DNA of 42,434 bases, from contig NZ_JARJLM010000455.1 of assembly GCF_029335485.1 (NCBI RefSeq), positions 1-42,434 on the forward strand, written 5' to 3'. A program made the translations under genes and the position numbers. The notes under the pieces were generated by a model, which saw only the letters and a program-made list of their open reading frames with translations, was not told the DNA's origin and did not search any database. The DNA comes from Cupriavidus basilensis (GTDB lineage Bacteria > Pseudomonadota > Gammaproteobacteria > Burkholderiales > Burkholderiaceae). Position 1 is the stretch's first letter. Each line of letters opens with the position of its first letter. Positions 34,171 through 42,434 of this stretch are shown here, piece by piece.

Positions 34171-35085
34171 TCACGAGCCCCCGCGGGAAAGAGTGACACC
34201 TATATCTTCGATGTGCGCGATCAACTCGCGGCTCACGCTGTCCAGAGGTGCACCCTCGCGGAATATCACCGCTATATCACGCTTCAGAGCCGAGACAGTT
34301 ATCGCTAGGGGCCTTATCTTGCCTTCGCTTACTTCCGCCGTGACGGCGTGCGCAGGCAACATCGCCAAGTGGTCACTCGTCGCAACGAGCGATTTTGTAA
34401 AGTCGATGGAGCTACACTCAACCAATTTCTGCGGAGGATCGACACCTTCAGACGCCACTAGCTTCTCGAGAATGGTCCTCTGTGACCAGCCAACCATGGG
34501 ACACACCCAAGGGAACTGAACGAGGTCATCCCACGAAAGACTTTCTAAAAGGAAAAGACTGTGTTTCGGGCGGGCAAAGACGCACAAGCGGTCTCGAAAT
34601 AGAACCCGTTGTTTCATCCCGTCCAAGAAAATATCGAAAAATTCCGTTTGCCCAACAATGAAATCAAACTCGCACCGAAGAAGCCCCAGGAGGAGTTCCA
34701 CCTGAACTTTCTCCACTACTCGTAGCAATGCACGGGGATGTCTTTCCTTCCATCGACCTACAGCAAGCGGGATAACGCTGCTCGAAAGACTCGGAAGTGT
34801 ACCAATCGTTACGACACGAGCATGATCCTTCTCGCCATGGATCCGTGCTTTAGCGAGATCCATTTCCTCTCTAATCAATCGAGCATGTGAGTATATAAGC
34901 TCTCCAGACGCTGTCGGAATTATGCCCGTCGGCCCCCGCTGAAGCAACTTGATCCCGAGCTCGCCCTCCAGTCGATTCATCGATTTGGAAAGAGCTGGTT
35001 GTGAGACCGACAAGTGCTTGGCCGCTTTCGCCAAGCTACCTTGCTCAATTATTGTGGCTAGATACAAAAGCTTCCGAGGATCCAT
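34171..35085 (-). CDS. LysR family transcriptional regulator
   Basis: A 304-residue LysR-type regulator. The HTH domain is MDPRKLLYLATIIEQGSLAK, then SVSQPALSKSMNRLEGELGI and LLQRGPTGIIPTASGELIY. The effector domain starts at about residue 90 (VTIGTLPSLSSSVIPLAVGR) and includes FDFIVGQTEF and LAMLPAHAVTAEV, of the type found in regulators of aromatic and organic acid degradation. It is unrelated in detail to the CysB-like pair at 9.6-12.1 kb. Upstream lies a Bug remnant, then the CMD / tandem dehydrogenase / Bug module on the other strand at 35657-38949, its most likely target. Confidence 0.93.
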   Translation of the reverse strand: MDPRKLLYLATIIEQGSLAKAAKHLSVSQPALSKSMNRLEGELGIKLLQRGPTGIIPTASGELIYSHARLIREEMDLAKARIHGEKDHARVVTIGTLPSLSSSVIPLAVGRWKERHPRALLRVVEKVQVELLLGLLRCEFDFIVGQTEFFDIFLDGMKQRVLFRDRLCVFARPKHSLFLLESLSWDDLVQFPWVCPMVGWSQRTILEKLVASEGVDPPQKLVECSSIDFTKSLVATSDHLAMLPAHAVTAEVSEGKIRPLAITVSALKRDIAVIFREGAPLDSVSRELIAHIEDIGVTLSRGGS

Positions 35086-35174
35086 GACACATCCGGCTAG
35101 ATGGCGGGTCGTTCGAGCCAGCCTTCTTCGATTTATAGAGCTCTGTCAGCAACTTTTGACCCGAAGTTGTAGTC

Positions 35175-35410
35175 GTTTCAAGCGCTCGCCGCGGCGGGAA
35201 ACCCGAGAGTTGGGCAGAGTCGCCGATCACCTCATGCCTTCTTTCCCTCATCTTCAGCGCTACCAGCCCCGTCGTGAACTCAAGAGCGCCGGCCGGTACC
35301 GCAGGGTTCACAATGCGCATGGGTTTGGTCGGGAATGGCTCGGATGCCGCAGCCGAAGATGCGCCGAACAGCCCCAACACAACCGCGCACAGTCTGCGCG
35401 TGCAGCATCG
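35175..35410 (-). pseudogene. Bug-family binding protein, N-terminal remnant
   Basis: The minus strand reads RRLCAVVLGLFGASSAAA, a signal-peptide-like start, followed by SEPFPTKPMRIVNPAVPAGA and LEFTTGLVALKMRER, the opening of a Bug protein (PFPTKPIRIVVPAAPGG...). Homology then breaks off at about 35230, with a short tail that does not match the family order. It is the eighth Bug locus of the window and lies just upstream of the LysR gene at 34171. The stretch 35411-35656 holds nothing recognisable. Confidence 0.7.
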
Positions 35411-35656
35411 CCTTCATCCCGGTATCTCCGAGGCCGCAATGGGCGAGGTGCAATGCAACTGTAATGCCAGCCCCTCGCTTCGGCAGTGGTCGCGATACAG
35501 CCCAACGTCGTGCATTTCTGCGCGGCATAAACGTCCCTGCCGTGGACATATGTCGTCGACCGCGACACAGCGCCCTCCCCGTTCGCCTGCGAAAGCACTG
35601 GCATATGTCTTGCGTAGATCCTCGGACTTTCCCACAACCTACACAGGAGAGACTCG

Positions 35657-35983
35657 ATGACATACACAGCCACTGGCGATTCCGTCCGCATATACGAGCA
35701 CGTGCCGCAGCTCGCGCGCATCCGCAAGGACGTACTGCTGGGCGATGTCTGGAAACAGCCAGAGATGGCGTTCCGTGACCGCGTTCTGGTCACCTTAGGC
35801 GTACTGGCCGCAGGTGGCAAAGTCGAAGAGATGAAGGCATGGATGGCCCGTGGCGTCGAAGCAGGCATCACACTTGATGAGCTGCGTGGCCTGGTCATGC
35901 AGGTGACCTTCTACGCGGGCTGGCCCGCTGGGCTCGCCGCAGGCAAAGCGGCACTCGACCTGTTCGAGGCCGAAGCCAAGTGA
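35657..35983 (+). CDS. Carboxymuconolactone decarboxylase (CMD) family protein
   Basis: A 108-residue all-helical protein of the CMD family, similar to gamma-carboxymuconolactone decarboxylase PcaC. It has VWKQPEMAFRDRVLVTLGVL, GVEAGITLDELRGLVMQVTF and YAGWPAGLAAGKAALDLF, corresponding to the R-DRSLVT helix, the G-L-T-xEEL turn and the FYAGWPxA signature. There is no CxxC pair, so it is not of the AhpD peroxidase type. CAGGAGAG precedes the ATG. Its stop lies 14 bases before the ATG of the tandem dehydrogenase, so the two are co-expressed. Decarboxylation or isomerisation of a lactone or oxoacid in the same route as the neighbour is likely. Confidence 0.92.
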   Translation: MTYTATGDSVRIYEHVPQLARIRKDVLLGDVWKQPEMAFRDRVLVTLGVLAAGGKVEEMKAWMARGVEAGITLDELRGLVMQVTFYAGWPAGLAAGKAALDLFEAEAK

Positions 35984-35997
35984 GCGAGGGAGCATCC

Positions 35998-37827
35998 ATG
36001 AATATCGGTTACATCGGCCTGGGTGCCATGGGGGGGGCGCTTGCGCGCCGGCTCATGGGGACCTACAAACTTACCGTCTGGGATGTCAACAGCGCCGCCG
36101 CCACCGCCTTCGAAGAACTGGGTGCGGCCGTGGCGCCTTCCGCCGCCGAGCTGGCCCGCCGCTGCGACATCGTGCTTCTGTGCCTGCCGCGCACTTCGGA
36201 CGCGCGCGAGCTCGTCTTCGGCCCTGCGGGTCTGGCCGAGGGTCTTTCCGCCGGCAAGCTGATCATCGACCAGACCAGCGGCGTGCCCGGAGAGACCCGC
36301 GAGATCGCCACTGAGTTGGCTGGGCGTGGCATCAGGATGATCGATGCGCCCGTCTCTGGCGGGCCGGTCGGAGCCGCTGCGGGCACGATCGCAATCATGG
36401 CTTCCGGCGCGGAGGACAGCCTCCAGATCGCGCTGCCGGTGTTCCAGGCAATCAGTCCCAACGTGTTCATTGTCGGCAACCGCGTGGGCGATGCTCAGGC
36501 GATGAAGCTGGTCAACAACATGCTGAGCATGAGCTGCCGGCTCGCGACGCTCGAAGTGGTGGCCATGGGCAGAAAGCTGGGCCTGCCGCTCGCGGCCATC
36601 ACCGCCGTGATCAACAAGGGCCCCGCGCGCAGCCGCACATCGATGAGCACGTTGCAGGGCTTGGTCGATGGCAACCTTCTTCCGTCGACGTTCACCGTGG
36701 CACTCATGCTCAAGGATCTGAACCAGGCGATCCAATTGGCGATGGAATGCGGGGTGCCCACGACGATCACCAACGTCGCGCGCGGGCTACTGCAGATCTG
36801 CGTGAGCACGCTCGGCGAGAACGCGCAGATAGACGAGCTTCTGGGACTGATCGCATCGATGGCAGGCACCCGCCTCGTCGACTCTTCGGAGCCGGCAGCC
36901 GCGCAATCCGTTGCTGGCCCCACTGCAATGGACACAAGAGCATTGCGGGTCGGCTACGTGGGACTCGGCGCCATGGGCGGTGCGATCGCACGCCGCATGA
37001 TGTCCTCGCGCGATCTCCGCATTTTCGACGCGCGACCCGAGACCGTCCGTGCGTTCGAGGCCGAAGGCTCGATCGCCGCCCCGGACCTGCGATCGCTCGC
37101 CCAAGAGTGCGATGTGATCTTCATCTGCGTGCCGAACTCGGCTATCGTGAAGGAAGTCATCTTCGGCAAGGGCGGCCTGGCCGAAGGACTCTCGCCGGGC
37201 AAGATCATTGTGGACCAGACCACAGGCGATCCATCCGTAACTCGCAGCCTCGCTGCTGATTTGCAGAAGCTCGGCGTGCAAATGGCCGATGCCCCGGTCG
37301 GCGGCGGCCCGCGCGGCGCCGTGGCCGGCACGCTCGCGATCATGTGCGGCGGTCCGGCCGACACCTGCGCGGCAGTGAAGCCCATCCTGGAGTCGGTCAG
37401 CCCCAACATCGTTTACTGCGGACCGATTGGCAGTGGGCACGAAGCCAAGCTCGTGCTCAACGCCTTGTCGACCGCCAATTGCCTCCTCACCTACGAGGCG
37501 GCGTCCATCGCGGTCAAGTACGGGCTCAAGCTCTCGGACGTGTCGAAGGTGATTAACACGGGTGGGGGATGGAGCGCCGCCACGGAGCGGATCCTGCCGA
37601 CGCTGTCGGAAGGCAAGGCGACGGCTGACTTTCAACTCCATCTGCTGGTCAAGGACCTGAAACTGGCTGGCCGGATGGGCATGGAATGCGGTGCGCCGAT
37701 GCTGATTGCGAGAACGGTCTGCAGCCTGTACGAGGTGGGCGCGTACAAGCTTGGCGGCACCGCCAACATCGACGCCATGTCCCAGTTGTATGAATCGATG
37801 GGCGCCATCAAGTTCGTCGGGGCTTGA
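35998..37827 (+). CDS. Tandem-duplicated 3-hydroxyisobutyrate dehydrogenase-like (beta-hydroxyacid dehydrogenase) fusion
   Basis: A 609-residue protein made of two complete beta-hydroxyacid dehydrogenase units with a repeat period of about 315 residues; single-unit family members have about 290-300. Unit 1 (about 1-300) has GYIGLGAMGG at 4-13, DAPVSGGPVGAAAGT with Ser120, and the catalytic lysine K170 with N174. A linker rich in Ala/Ser (about 300-312) leads to unit 2, with GYVGLGAMGG at 319-328, DAPVGGGPRGAVAGT where Ser is Gly435, and K484 with N488. Both units keep the Lys/Asn pair. GAGGGAG precedes the ATG; a GTG at 35980 overlapping the CMD stop is also in frame but lacks this spacing. 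The family oxidises 3-hydroxy acids or reduces tartronate semialdehyde with NAD(P). A Bug gene follows. Confidence 0.93.
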   Translation: MNIGYIGLGAMGGALARRLMGTYKLTVWDVNSAAATAFEELGAAVAPSAAELARRCDIVLLCLPRTSDARELVFGPAGLAEGLSAGKLIIDQTSGVPGETREIATELAGRGIRMIDAPVSGGPVGAAAGTIAIMASGAEDSLQIALPVFQAISPNVFIVGNRVGDAQAMKLVNNMLSMSCRLATLEVVAMGRKLGLPLAAITAVINKGPARSRTSMSTLQGLVDGNLLPSTFTVALMLKDLNQAIQLAMECGVPTTITNVARGLLQICVSTLGENAQIDELLGLIASMAGTRLVDSSEPAAAQSVAGPTAMDTRALRVGYVGLGAMGGAIARRMMSSRDLRIFDARPETVRAFEAEGSIAAPDLRSLAQECDVIFICVPNSAIVKEVIFGKGGLAEGLSPGKIIVDQTTGDPSVTRSLAADLQKLGVQMADAPVGGGPRGAVAGTLAIMCGGPADTCAAVKPILESVSPNIVYCGPIGSGHEAKLVLNALSTANCLLTYEAASIAVKYGLKLSDVSKVINTGGGWSAATERILPTLSEGKATADFQLHLLVKDLKLAGRMGMECGAPMLIARTVCSLYEVGAYKLGGTANIDAMSQLYESMGAIKFVGA

Positions 37828-37983
37828 GAGGCAGTCAGTCAACTTGGATGGGTACCGACTTCGAGCGTTCGAGTACTTTCGATCCACAATAAGGCCAAGA
37901 TTCCGAAAATGCGAAAGGCACACAACAACAATATGGGCTCGACTCCAAGAGTCGGACGTGATGATCAACCGGGAGACATTCAG

Positions 37984-38949
37984 TTGAAGAGATTCGTGGC
38001 AAACGCCGTAGCCGGGATAGTCCTTTTCGCCGCAGCGACAGTCCAGGCTCAAGAGAAATTTCCATCGCGGCCGATCCGCATTGTGGTTCCCTCGGCGGCC
38101 GGTGGGCTGGCCGACATTGCAACTCGCATGGTGGCGCAGAAGATGGGTGAAAAGCTCGGGCAGCCGGTGGTGGTGGAGAATCGCCCCGGCGCGGACACCA
38201 TGCTGGGTACCCGCTACGTCAGGAGCGTAGCGGCTGATGGCTACACGTTGCTGACGGCATCGGGCACACTTGTCAGCCAGCTGGTCGTCAAGCAGGACCC
38301 TGGCTACGATCTGAAGGACTTCGCCGGGATCGGCCCCTTAGTCCGTTCACCTTGGGTGATGCTGACCGGACCGAGCCAGCCTGACAAGAACCTATCCGAC
38401 TTCATCGCACGCGCCAAGGCCCATCCGGCGGATATGTCGTTCGCGTCCAATGGCGTTGGGACCGCTCCATACATGGCTGAGCAGATGTTCCTGCAACGTG
38501 CCGGCCTGAATCTGCTGCACATTCCCTACAAGGGCATCGCCACGGCCATGCCCGATGTCATTAGCGGGCGCGTCACGATGATCTTCGATGCAATTAGCAG
38601 CAGTGCCGGCTACGTGCGCTCTGGCCAACTCCGGGCGTTGGGCGTGACGTCGGCGAATCGTTTGCCGATCTTTCCCAACGTTCCGACCATCGCCGAGCAA
38701 GGCATGCCGGGCTTCCGCTCCTACGTCACTATCGGGCTGGTGGCGCGCGCAGAGACGCCCAAGGAGATCGTGAGCAAGCTGGCTGCTGTCTTGCAGAGTG
38801 CCCTTGCGAGCAAGGAAGTACGCGAGTTCTACGAGGCCAACGGTGCGGAATCCATTTCCGCATCGCCGGATGAATTCACAGAAATGCTGAAGCGCGACCA
38901 CGTCGAGTTCGGTAAGCTGGCGGCTCAATTGGGGATTCAAAAGCAATAA
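37984..38949 (+). CDS. TTT (Bug family) substrate-binding protein
   Basis: A 321-residue periplasmic binding protein starting at TTG (GGGAGAC eight bases upstream; no ATG gives a signal peptide, and the ATG at 37909 only adds unrelated residues). The signal peptide is LKRFVANAVAGIVLFAAATV with cleavage near QAQ. The mature chain begins EKFPSRPIRIVVPSAAGG, then LGQPVVVENRPGADTMLGT, AADGYTLLTA, YMAEQMFLQRAGLNLLHIPY, ISGRVTMIFDA and FPNVPTIAEQGMPGF. It is closely related to the protein at 8305-9273, with whole blocks identical. It follows the tandem dehydrogenase after 156 nt and completes the CMD-dehydrogenase-Bug module. Confidence 0.94.
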   Translation: MKRFVANAVAGIVLFAAATVQAQEKFPSRPIRIVVPSAAGGLADIATRMVAQKMGEKLGQPVVVENRPGADTMLGTRYVRSVAADGYTLLTASGTLVSQLVVKQDPGYDLKDFAGIGPLVRSPWVMLTGPSQPDKNLSDFIARAKAHPADMSFASNGVGTAPYMAEQMFLQRAGLNLLHIPYKGIATAMPDVISGRVTMIFDAISSSAGYVRSGQLRALGVTSANRLPIFPNVPTIAEQGMPGFRSYVTIGLVARAETPKEIVSKLAAVLQSALASKEVREFYEANGAESISASPDEFTEMLKRDHVEFGKLAAQLGIQKQ

Positions 38950-39008
38950 ACTCTTCGATCTCGCTCGGCATGTACTTTAATCAGCATTGCTCTATTCTTG
39001 TTGTTTCA

Positions 39009-39455
39009 GTGCGACGTGAAGTTGTATGGGACGAGGCCGGCTGTTCCGTCAGCCATACCCTACCGGTTTATGCGGAATTTGTAACGATTTTGTGTGATGC
39101 CACCGGGACAACGTAACCCGTTCATAGAACGGCGGCAATCTTGTGAGAGTGAGCCGCTGCCTGCCAGCGCCAAGGCGGATGGGTGAAAGGTTAATCAGTA
39201 TGGTTAGCGCATGCGAATTGCTAGTAAACCTCGTTATAAGAAGCAAGCCAAAGTCGTTGTCAGGTTTGAGCCAAAAGGCAAGCAGTCGGATGTTCTCCTT
39301 GACGCTCAGGACACACGGACAACAGGACTGTCGGCGGGAAGGCAAGGCCGGTATCGATTGCGGATACTTTAGCCGGGCTCGAACTGTATGCGGAGAAAAT
39401 CGCACGTACAGTTCTTTGGGGAGGGGCAGCGGTAACGCTGCCTCCTTACCCGCTT
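39009..39455 (+). ncRNA. Short ORF-less group II intron-like RNA
   Basis: The segment begins GTGCGACGTGAAG, matching the group II 5' consensus GUGYG, and ends with a domain V-like hairpin at 39381-39415 (GAACTGTATGCGG, loop, ATCGCACGTACAGTTC). A domain VI-like hairpin follows (GGCAGCG-GTAA-CGCTGCC, 39425-39442). Conserved-looking stretches in between (GGTGAAAGG, GTAAACCTCGTTATAAG) fit domains I-III. No reverse transcriptase frame fits in about 445 nt. The catalytic AGC of domain V would read AAC, although the stem stays paired (C to U on one side with G to A on the other), so activity is uncertain. Exact ends are approximate. Confidence 0.55.
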
Positions 39456-39514
39456 AAGAATTGGTGAATTATATGATGTTGCCCCTGTTTGGTGTAGCTC
39501 TTAGCTCTCGGGTT

Positions 39515-39610
39515 ATGCGGCCTTTTTTATGCTGTGCCGCATGCCAGCGTTGCTCGTATTGCATGGGGCTGAGATAACCCAGCGTGGAATGCAGCCGCCG
39601 ATATGTACCT
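39515..39610 (-). pseudogene. IS3-family OrfB C-terminal remnant
   Basis: The minus strand reads RRLHSTLGYLSPMQYEQRWH and AAQHKK, the end of IS3-type transposases (RRHSTLGY.SP..YE..W). Only this tail remains, flanked by the intron-like RNA and an IS701-like remnant. It is on the same strand as, but far from, the N-terminal IS3 fragment at 5907-6218, and need not be the same element. Confidence 0.72.
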
Positions 39611-39663
39611 CTTCATTTGAAGTCAGGAGTGCGTGAGCGCGAGCGACTGATCTACGGAGTACA

Positions 39664-40745
39664 TGGACTACTTTGCGGCAGGATTGTGGCATGCAAATCG
39701 CCGTGCCGGCCTTGAAACTTATTGCACGAGCCTTATGCGGCCGTTGTCACGCAACAGCATCAAACCGATGGCAGCGCACATTGATCCGCAGCACGCCAGT
39801 ACGCGGCACTAGCGCTGCACCACTTCGTTTCAAAATCGGACTGATCGGATACAGCATTGATGAGATGTGTCCGAGACCGGGTACTGTCGCGTCTGGAGGC
39901 GCAAAGCGGCCGCCATTGAATCATTGATGACACGGGCTTTCCCAAGAAGGGCAAGCGTATCGCGGCTCGCGTGCCCGCTGGAGTCGTACTCGCTGACGCC
40001 GCGTACGGAGATGGAGCCGGGTTTCGCGATGGTCTGACCGAACTGGGGATGCTTTATGCCGTGGGGATTCGCTCCACTACGACGGTGTGGCCACCTGGCG
40101 TTTCACCACTGCCTGGTCGCGGCAGGTCACCGAAATTGCTGCGTCGCGGACCTGGTCATGCGCCGGTTTCGGTGAAGACCCTGGTCATGACCTTACCCTC
40201 CGATGCTTCCCAGCCGGTGACTTGGCGGGAAGGCATCAATACTGCCCTTCCGTCGCGGTTCGCTGCAGTGCGTGTTCGACCGGCCCATCGGAGCAATTGA
40301 CGCGTCACATAGCGCGACGAGGAATGGCTGCTGGTCGAGTGGTCGGAAGGCGATCCCGAACCAACCAAGTACATCTTGTCCACGGCCCCAGTGGATGCAC
40401 TGATTGAGCGACTGGCCGTCGCATCCAAATTGCATTGGCGCATTGATTTCCAGGACTTGAAACAGGAACTCGGTCTTGATCATTACGAAGGCCGAGGCAT
40501 GCGCACATTCCACCATCACGCTACGCTGAACATCGCTGCCTATGGCGTCTTGATGACCGAGCGTCTCCCCCGACAAAACGACAGAGGGTAAAAAACTCAA
40601 TCGAATGCCAAGTACCTGCGCCTCCCTCGGATTATATCCGCCGCGGCAGTCCTGCGCGCGCAGCGGCAAGTGACGAATTCAATCACCACACTCCGTCATC
40701 AACTTGGCTTCCTGCTGATGCGCAGCCTTGGGCTTTGCCCATACT
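39664..40745 (+). pseudogene. IS701-family-like DDE transposase, decayed
   Basis: In order and across several frames the plus strand gives MDYFAAGLWHANRRAGLETY, MRPLSRNSIKPMAAHI, LHHFVSKSDWSD, IIDDTGFPKKGKR, GVVLADAAYGDGAGFRDGL, EEWLLVEWSEGDPEPTKYIL, DFQDLKQELGLDHYEGRG and, near the end, LRAQRQVTNSITTLRHQLGF. These are the N-terminal part, the first Asp (DDTGFPKKG), the second Asp (AD..YG) and the Glu region (KQELGLDHYEGR) of IS701-type transposases. A deletion between FPKKGKR and GVVLAD, and several frameshifts and stops, make it inactive. Confidence 0.82.
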
Positions 40746-40829
40746 GCGCATCAGCAGACGATCGGTCACGTTTATGCCACCGTTAGATTAGGGGCGGGAA
40801 GTCAGAGTCGGGCGACCGCGTGGAGACGT

Positions 40830-42434
40830 TCAGGCGGCCGCCTCGCGGGCCGGCGCTGCGTCGGAGGCGATCATGGCGGCACCCTTCTCACCGATCATGA
40901 TAGTGGGGGCGTTGGTATTGCCGGACGTAACGGTTGGCATGATCGACGCATCGACCACGCGCAGCCGCTCGACGCCGCGTACCCGCAACCGCTCATCGAC
41001 GACCGCCATGCCGCCGGTGCCCATCATGCAGCTTCCGGCTGGATGGAAGGCGCACTGGCCCTCGCGCTCCATGTAGTCGATTAGTTGTTCATCGGTGCGG
41101 AAGTCCGGACCTGGCGCGATCTCGCTGACCACGCGGGAAGCGAGCGGCTCCGTAGCGAAAATCCGGCGAATCTCGTGCAGGCCGGCCACCATCACCTTGA
41201 CGTCACGTGGATCGCCGAGGTAGTTCGGCACGAAGGCGGGAGGCTGCAGCGGATCGGCCGATTGCAGCAGGATCTCACCACGCGAGGCGGGCCGCATGTT
41301 GTAGACCGAGGCGCTGATGCCGGGATAGTCGTCGACCTCCACGCTGCCGGTCGCGCGATAGCGGAACGTCATCGGGCGGAAGCTGATTTCCAGGTCGGCG
41401 TGGTCCACCTCTGGCCCGCTGCGGACAAAGGCCGCAGCCATCGACGACCCGAGCGCAAGGTAGCCGCGCCGCGTGGCGACATAGCGTATCCCTTCCCAGT
41501 ACTTCCGCCAGCCGCGCAACGCATTATTGTATGAGCTTTCCCGGGTTGCACGGGCTTGCACGCGCACCACGAAATGGTCCTGTAGATTGCGGCCGACGCC
41601 AGGTGAGTCCACCACCGTGGCGATGCCATGGCGCTGAAGCATGCTGCCGTCGCCAATGCCCGATAGCATCAGCACATGGGGGGAGCTCAGAGCGCCCGCG
41701 CAGACTATCACCTCGCGGCGCGCGGCGATCGTCCTGGCGTGCCCGCTCTCGATGACCTCCACGCCGGCGGCCTGCCGGTCTCGGAACACGATACGGCGCA
41801 CCAGCGTGCTGGCCTGCACCACGAGATTGGCGCGCTGCCTGACTGGCACGATGTAGGCTTCGTACGCGGACTGGCGAATGCCCTTGCTGATGGTGGCTTG
41901 CAGGAACCCCGCACCGTGCATCTCGACGCCGCTAAACTCGTCGAGCGTGGGGATGCCGTTCCGCCTGGCCGCCTCGAGGAACGCGAAAGCGGACGGATGC
42001 TTGACGGACGGGTCACTGATCACCAACGGACCATCGGTGCCGGGGTACGTTCCCGTACCCCGGCTGTTGGTCTCAGCGCGCCGGAAGTAAGGAAGTACGT
42101 CGTCCCAGCCCCAGCCGGCGTTGCCCAACTCGGCCCAATGCTCATAGTCCTCACGATGGCCGCGGATATACACCATGCCATTGATGGCGCTGCTGCCTCC
42201 AAGGGTCTTGCCGCGTGGCCAATAAATGCGCCGGTTGCGCAGCGTCGGCACAGGTTCGGTGAAATACCGCCAATTAAGTTGTTCATGCTGAAACAGCTTG
42301 CCCATACCGGCAGGCGTGCGCACCCAGAAATCGCCCTCGCTCGGCGGGCCAGCCTCTAGCAGCAGCACCCGGCACGCCGGATTATCCGACAGCCGGCGTG
42401 CCACCACGCAGCCTGCGGACCCCGCGCCAATGAC
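40830..42434 (-). CDS. GMC family oxidoreductase (choline dehydrogenase-like), 5' end cut by window
   Basis: A flavoprotein of the glucose-methanol-choline oxidoreductase family; 534 residues are visible and only about 10 at the N-terminus lie beyond the window. The FAD motif [15 protein letters not shown] is at the very edge, followed by VLLLEAGP, the first GMC signature [20 protein letters not shown] and the second signature [16 protein letters not shown]. The C-terminal active-site pair is His in [14 protein letters not shown] and Asn in [16 protein letters not shown], as in choline and alkanol dehydrogenases. It oxidises an alcohol with FAD; the substrate is unknown. It is isolated from the modules to its left by IS debris. 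Confidence 0.95.
   Translation of the reverse strand, partial: VIGAGSAGCVVARRLSDNPACRVLLLEAGPPSEGDFWVRTPAGMGKLFQHEQLNWRYFTEPVPTLRNRRIYWPRGKTLGGSSAINGMVYIRGHREDYEHWAELGNAGWGWDDVLPYFRRAETNSRGTGTYPGTDGPLVISDPSVKHPSAFAFLEAARRNGIPTLDEFSGVEMHGAGFLQATISKGIRQSAYEAYIVPVRQRANLVVQASTLVRRIVFRDRQAAGVEVIESGHARTIAARREVIVCAGALSSPHVLMLSGIGDGSMLQRHGIATVVDSPGVGRNLQDHFVVRVQARATRESSYNNALRGWRKYWEGIRYVATRRGYLALGSSMAAAFVRSGPEVDHADLEISFRPMTFRYRATGSVEVDDYPGISASVYNMRPASRGEILLQSADPLQPPAFVPNYLGDPRDVKVMVAGLHEIRRIFATEPLASRVVSEIAPGPDFRTDEQLIDYMEREGQCAFHPAGSCMMGTGGMAVVDERLRVRGVERLRVVDASIMPTVTSGNTNAPTIMIGEKGAAMIASDAAPAREAAA

Noticed and set aside
36787-38052. Minus-strand open frame of 421 codons
   Set aside because: It lies opposite the second half of the tandem dehydrogenase. 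Its composition is a mirror of GC-rich codons and it shows no motif.
39049-39405. Minus-strand open frame of 118 codons
   Set aside because: It falls inside the group II intron-like RNA and shows no protein family features.
1-42434. CRISPR arrays, tRNA or rRNA genes, phage structural genes, toxin-antitoxin or defence systems
   Set aside because: I looked for regularly spaced direct repeats, cloverleaf patterns and typical motifs of these systems and saw none.

Overview
The window looks like accessory chromosome of a high-GC betaproteobacterium of the order Burkholderiales (Cupriavidus, Bordetella, Achromobacter or a relative). The grounds are a Porin_4-type porin, the 3' end of a pntB-type transhydrogenase gene, CysB-like and other LysR regulators, and above all a mass of periplasmic binding proteins of the Bug / tripartite tricarboxylate transporter (TTT) type. 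The taxonomy is inferred from family content, not from a marker gene.

Layout. 1-6.6 kb: the tail of pntB, then a graveyard of mobile DNA (serine recombinase remnant, degenerate group II intron reverse transcriptase, IS5-like and IS3-like remnants, a broken SDR gene) around an intact porin and an atypical iron-type alcohol dehydrogenase. 6.8-17.4 kb: catabolic modules, namely CaiB CoA-transferase + Bug protein + LysR, a second LysR, a crotonase, an amidohydrolase + Bug protein, and a divergent Bug protein. 17.6-24.5 kb: an aldehyde dehydrogenase, then remnants of an SDR, a PQQ dehydrogenase and a truncated LysR, then a Bug protein divergent from a second CaiB gene followed by another Bug protein. 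25-33.4 kb: an FAH-family hydrolase divergent from an HpcH/HpaI aldolase, a DUF1330 protein, a LeuC/LeuD-type hydro-lyase pair, a double-cupin-like protein and another Bug protein, interrupted by IS110-like and FAH remnants. 33.6-39 kb: an acyl-CoA dehydrogenase remnant, a LysR, a Bug remnant, then a tight module of a CMD-family protein, a tandem-duplicated 3-hydroxyisobutyrate-dehydrogenase-like protein and a Bug protein. 39-40.8 kb: a short ORF-less group II intron-like RNA and IS3/IS701-like remnants. 40.8 kb to the end: a GMC oxidoreductase running off the window.

How it works together. Seven intact Bug-type binding proteins and one remnant are present, with no TctA/TctB membrane subunits. 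Most sit next to an enzyme acting on CoA esters, lactones or small carboxylic acids, and several next to a LysR gene. The simplest reading is a set of ligand-capture-plus-catabolism cassettes for different organic acids that share membrane transporters encoded elsewhere, or that act in sensing. The density of pseudogenes and IS debris suggests repeated gain and loss.

Points that deserve attention are the tandem dehydrogenase fusion, the LeuCD-like pair in a catabolic setting, three enzymes that lack hallmark catalytic residues (alcohol dehydrogenase, aldehyde dehydrogenase, crotonase), the ORF-less intron, and two pairs of unexplained homologous short segments.
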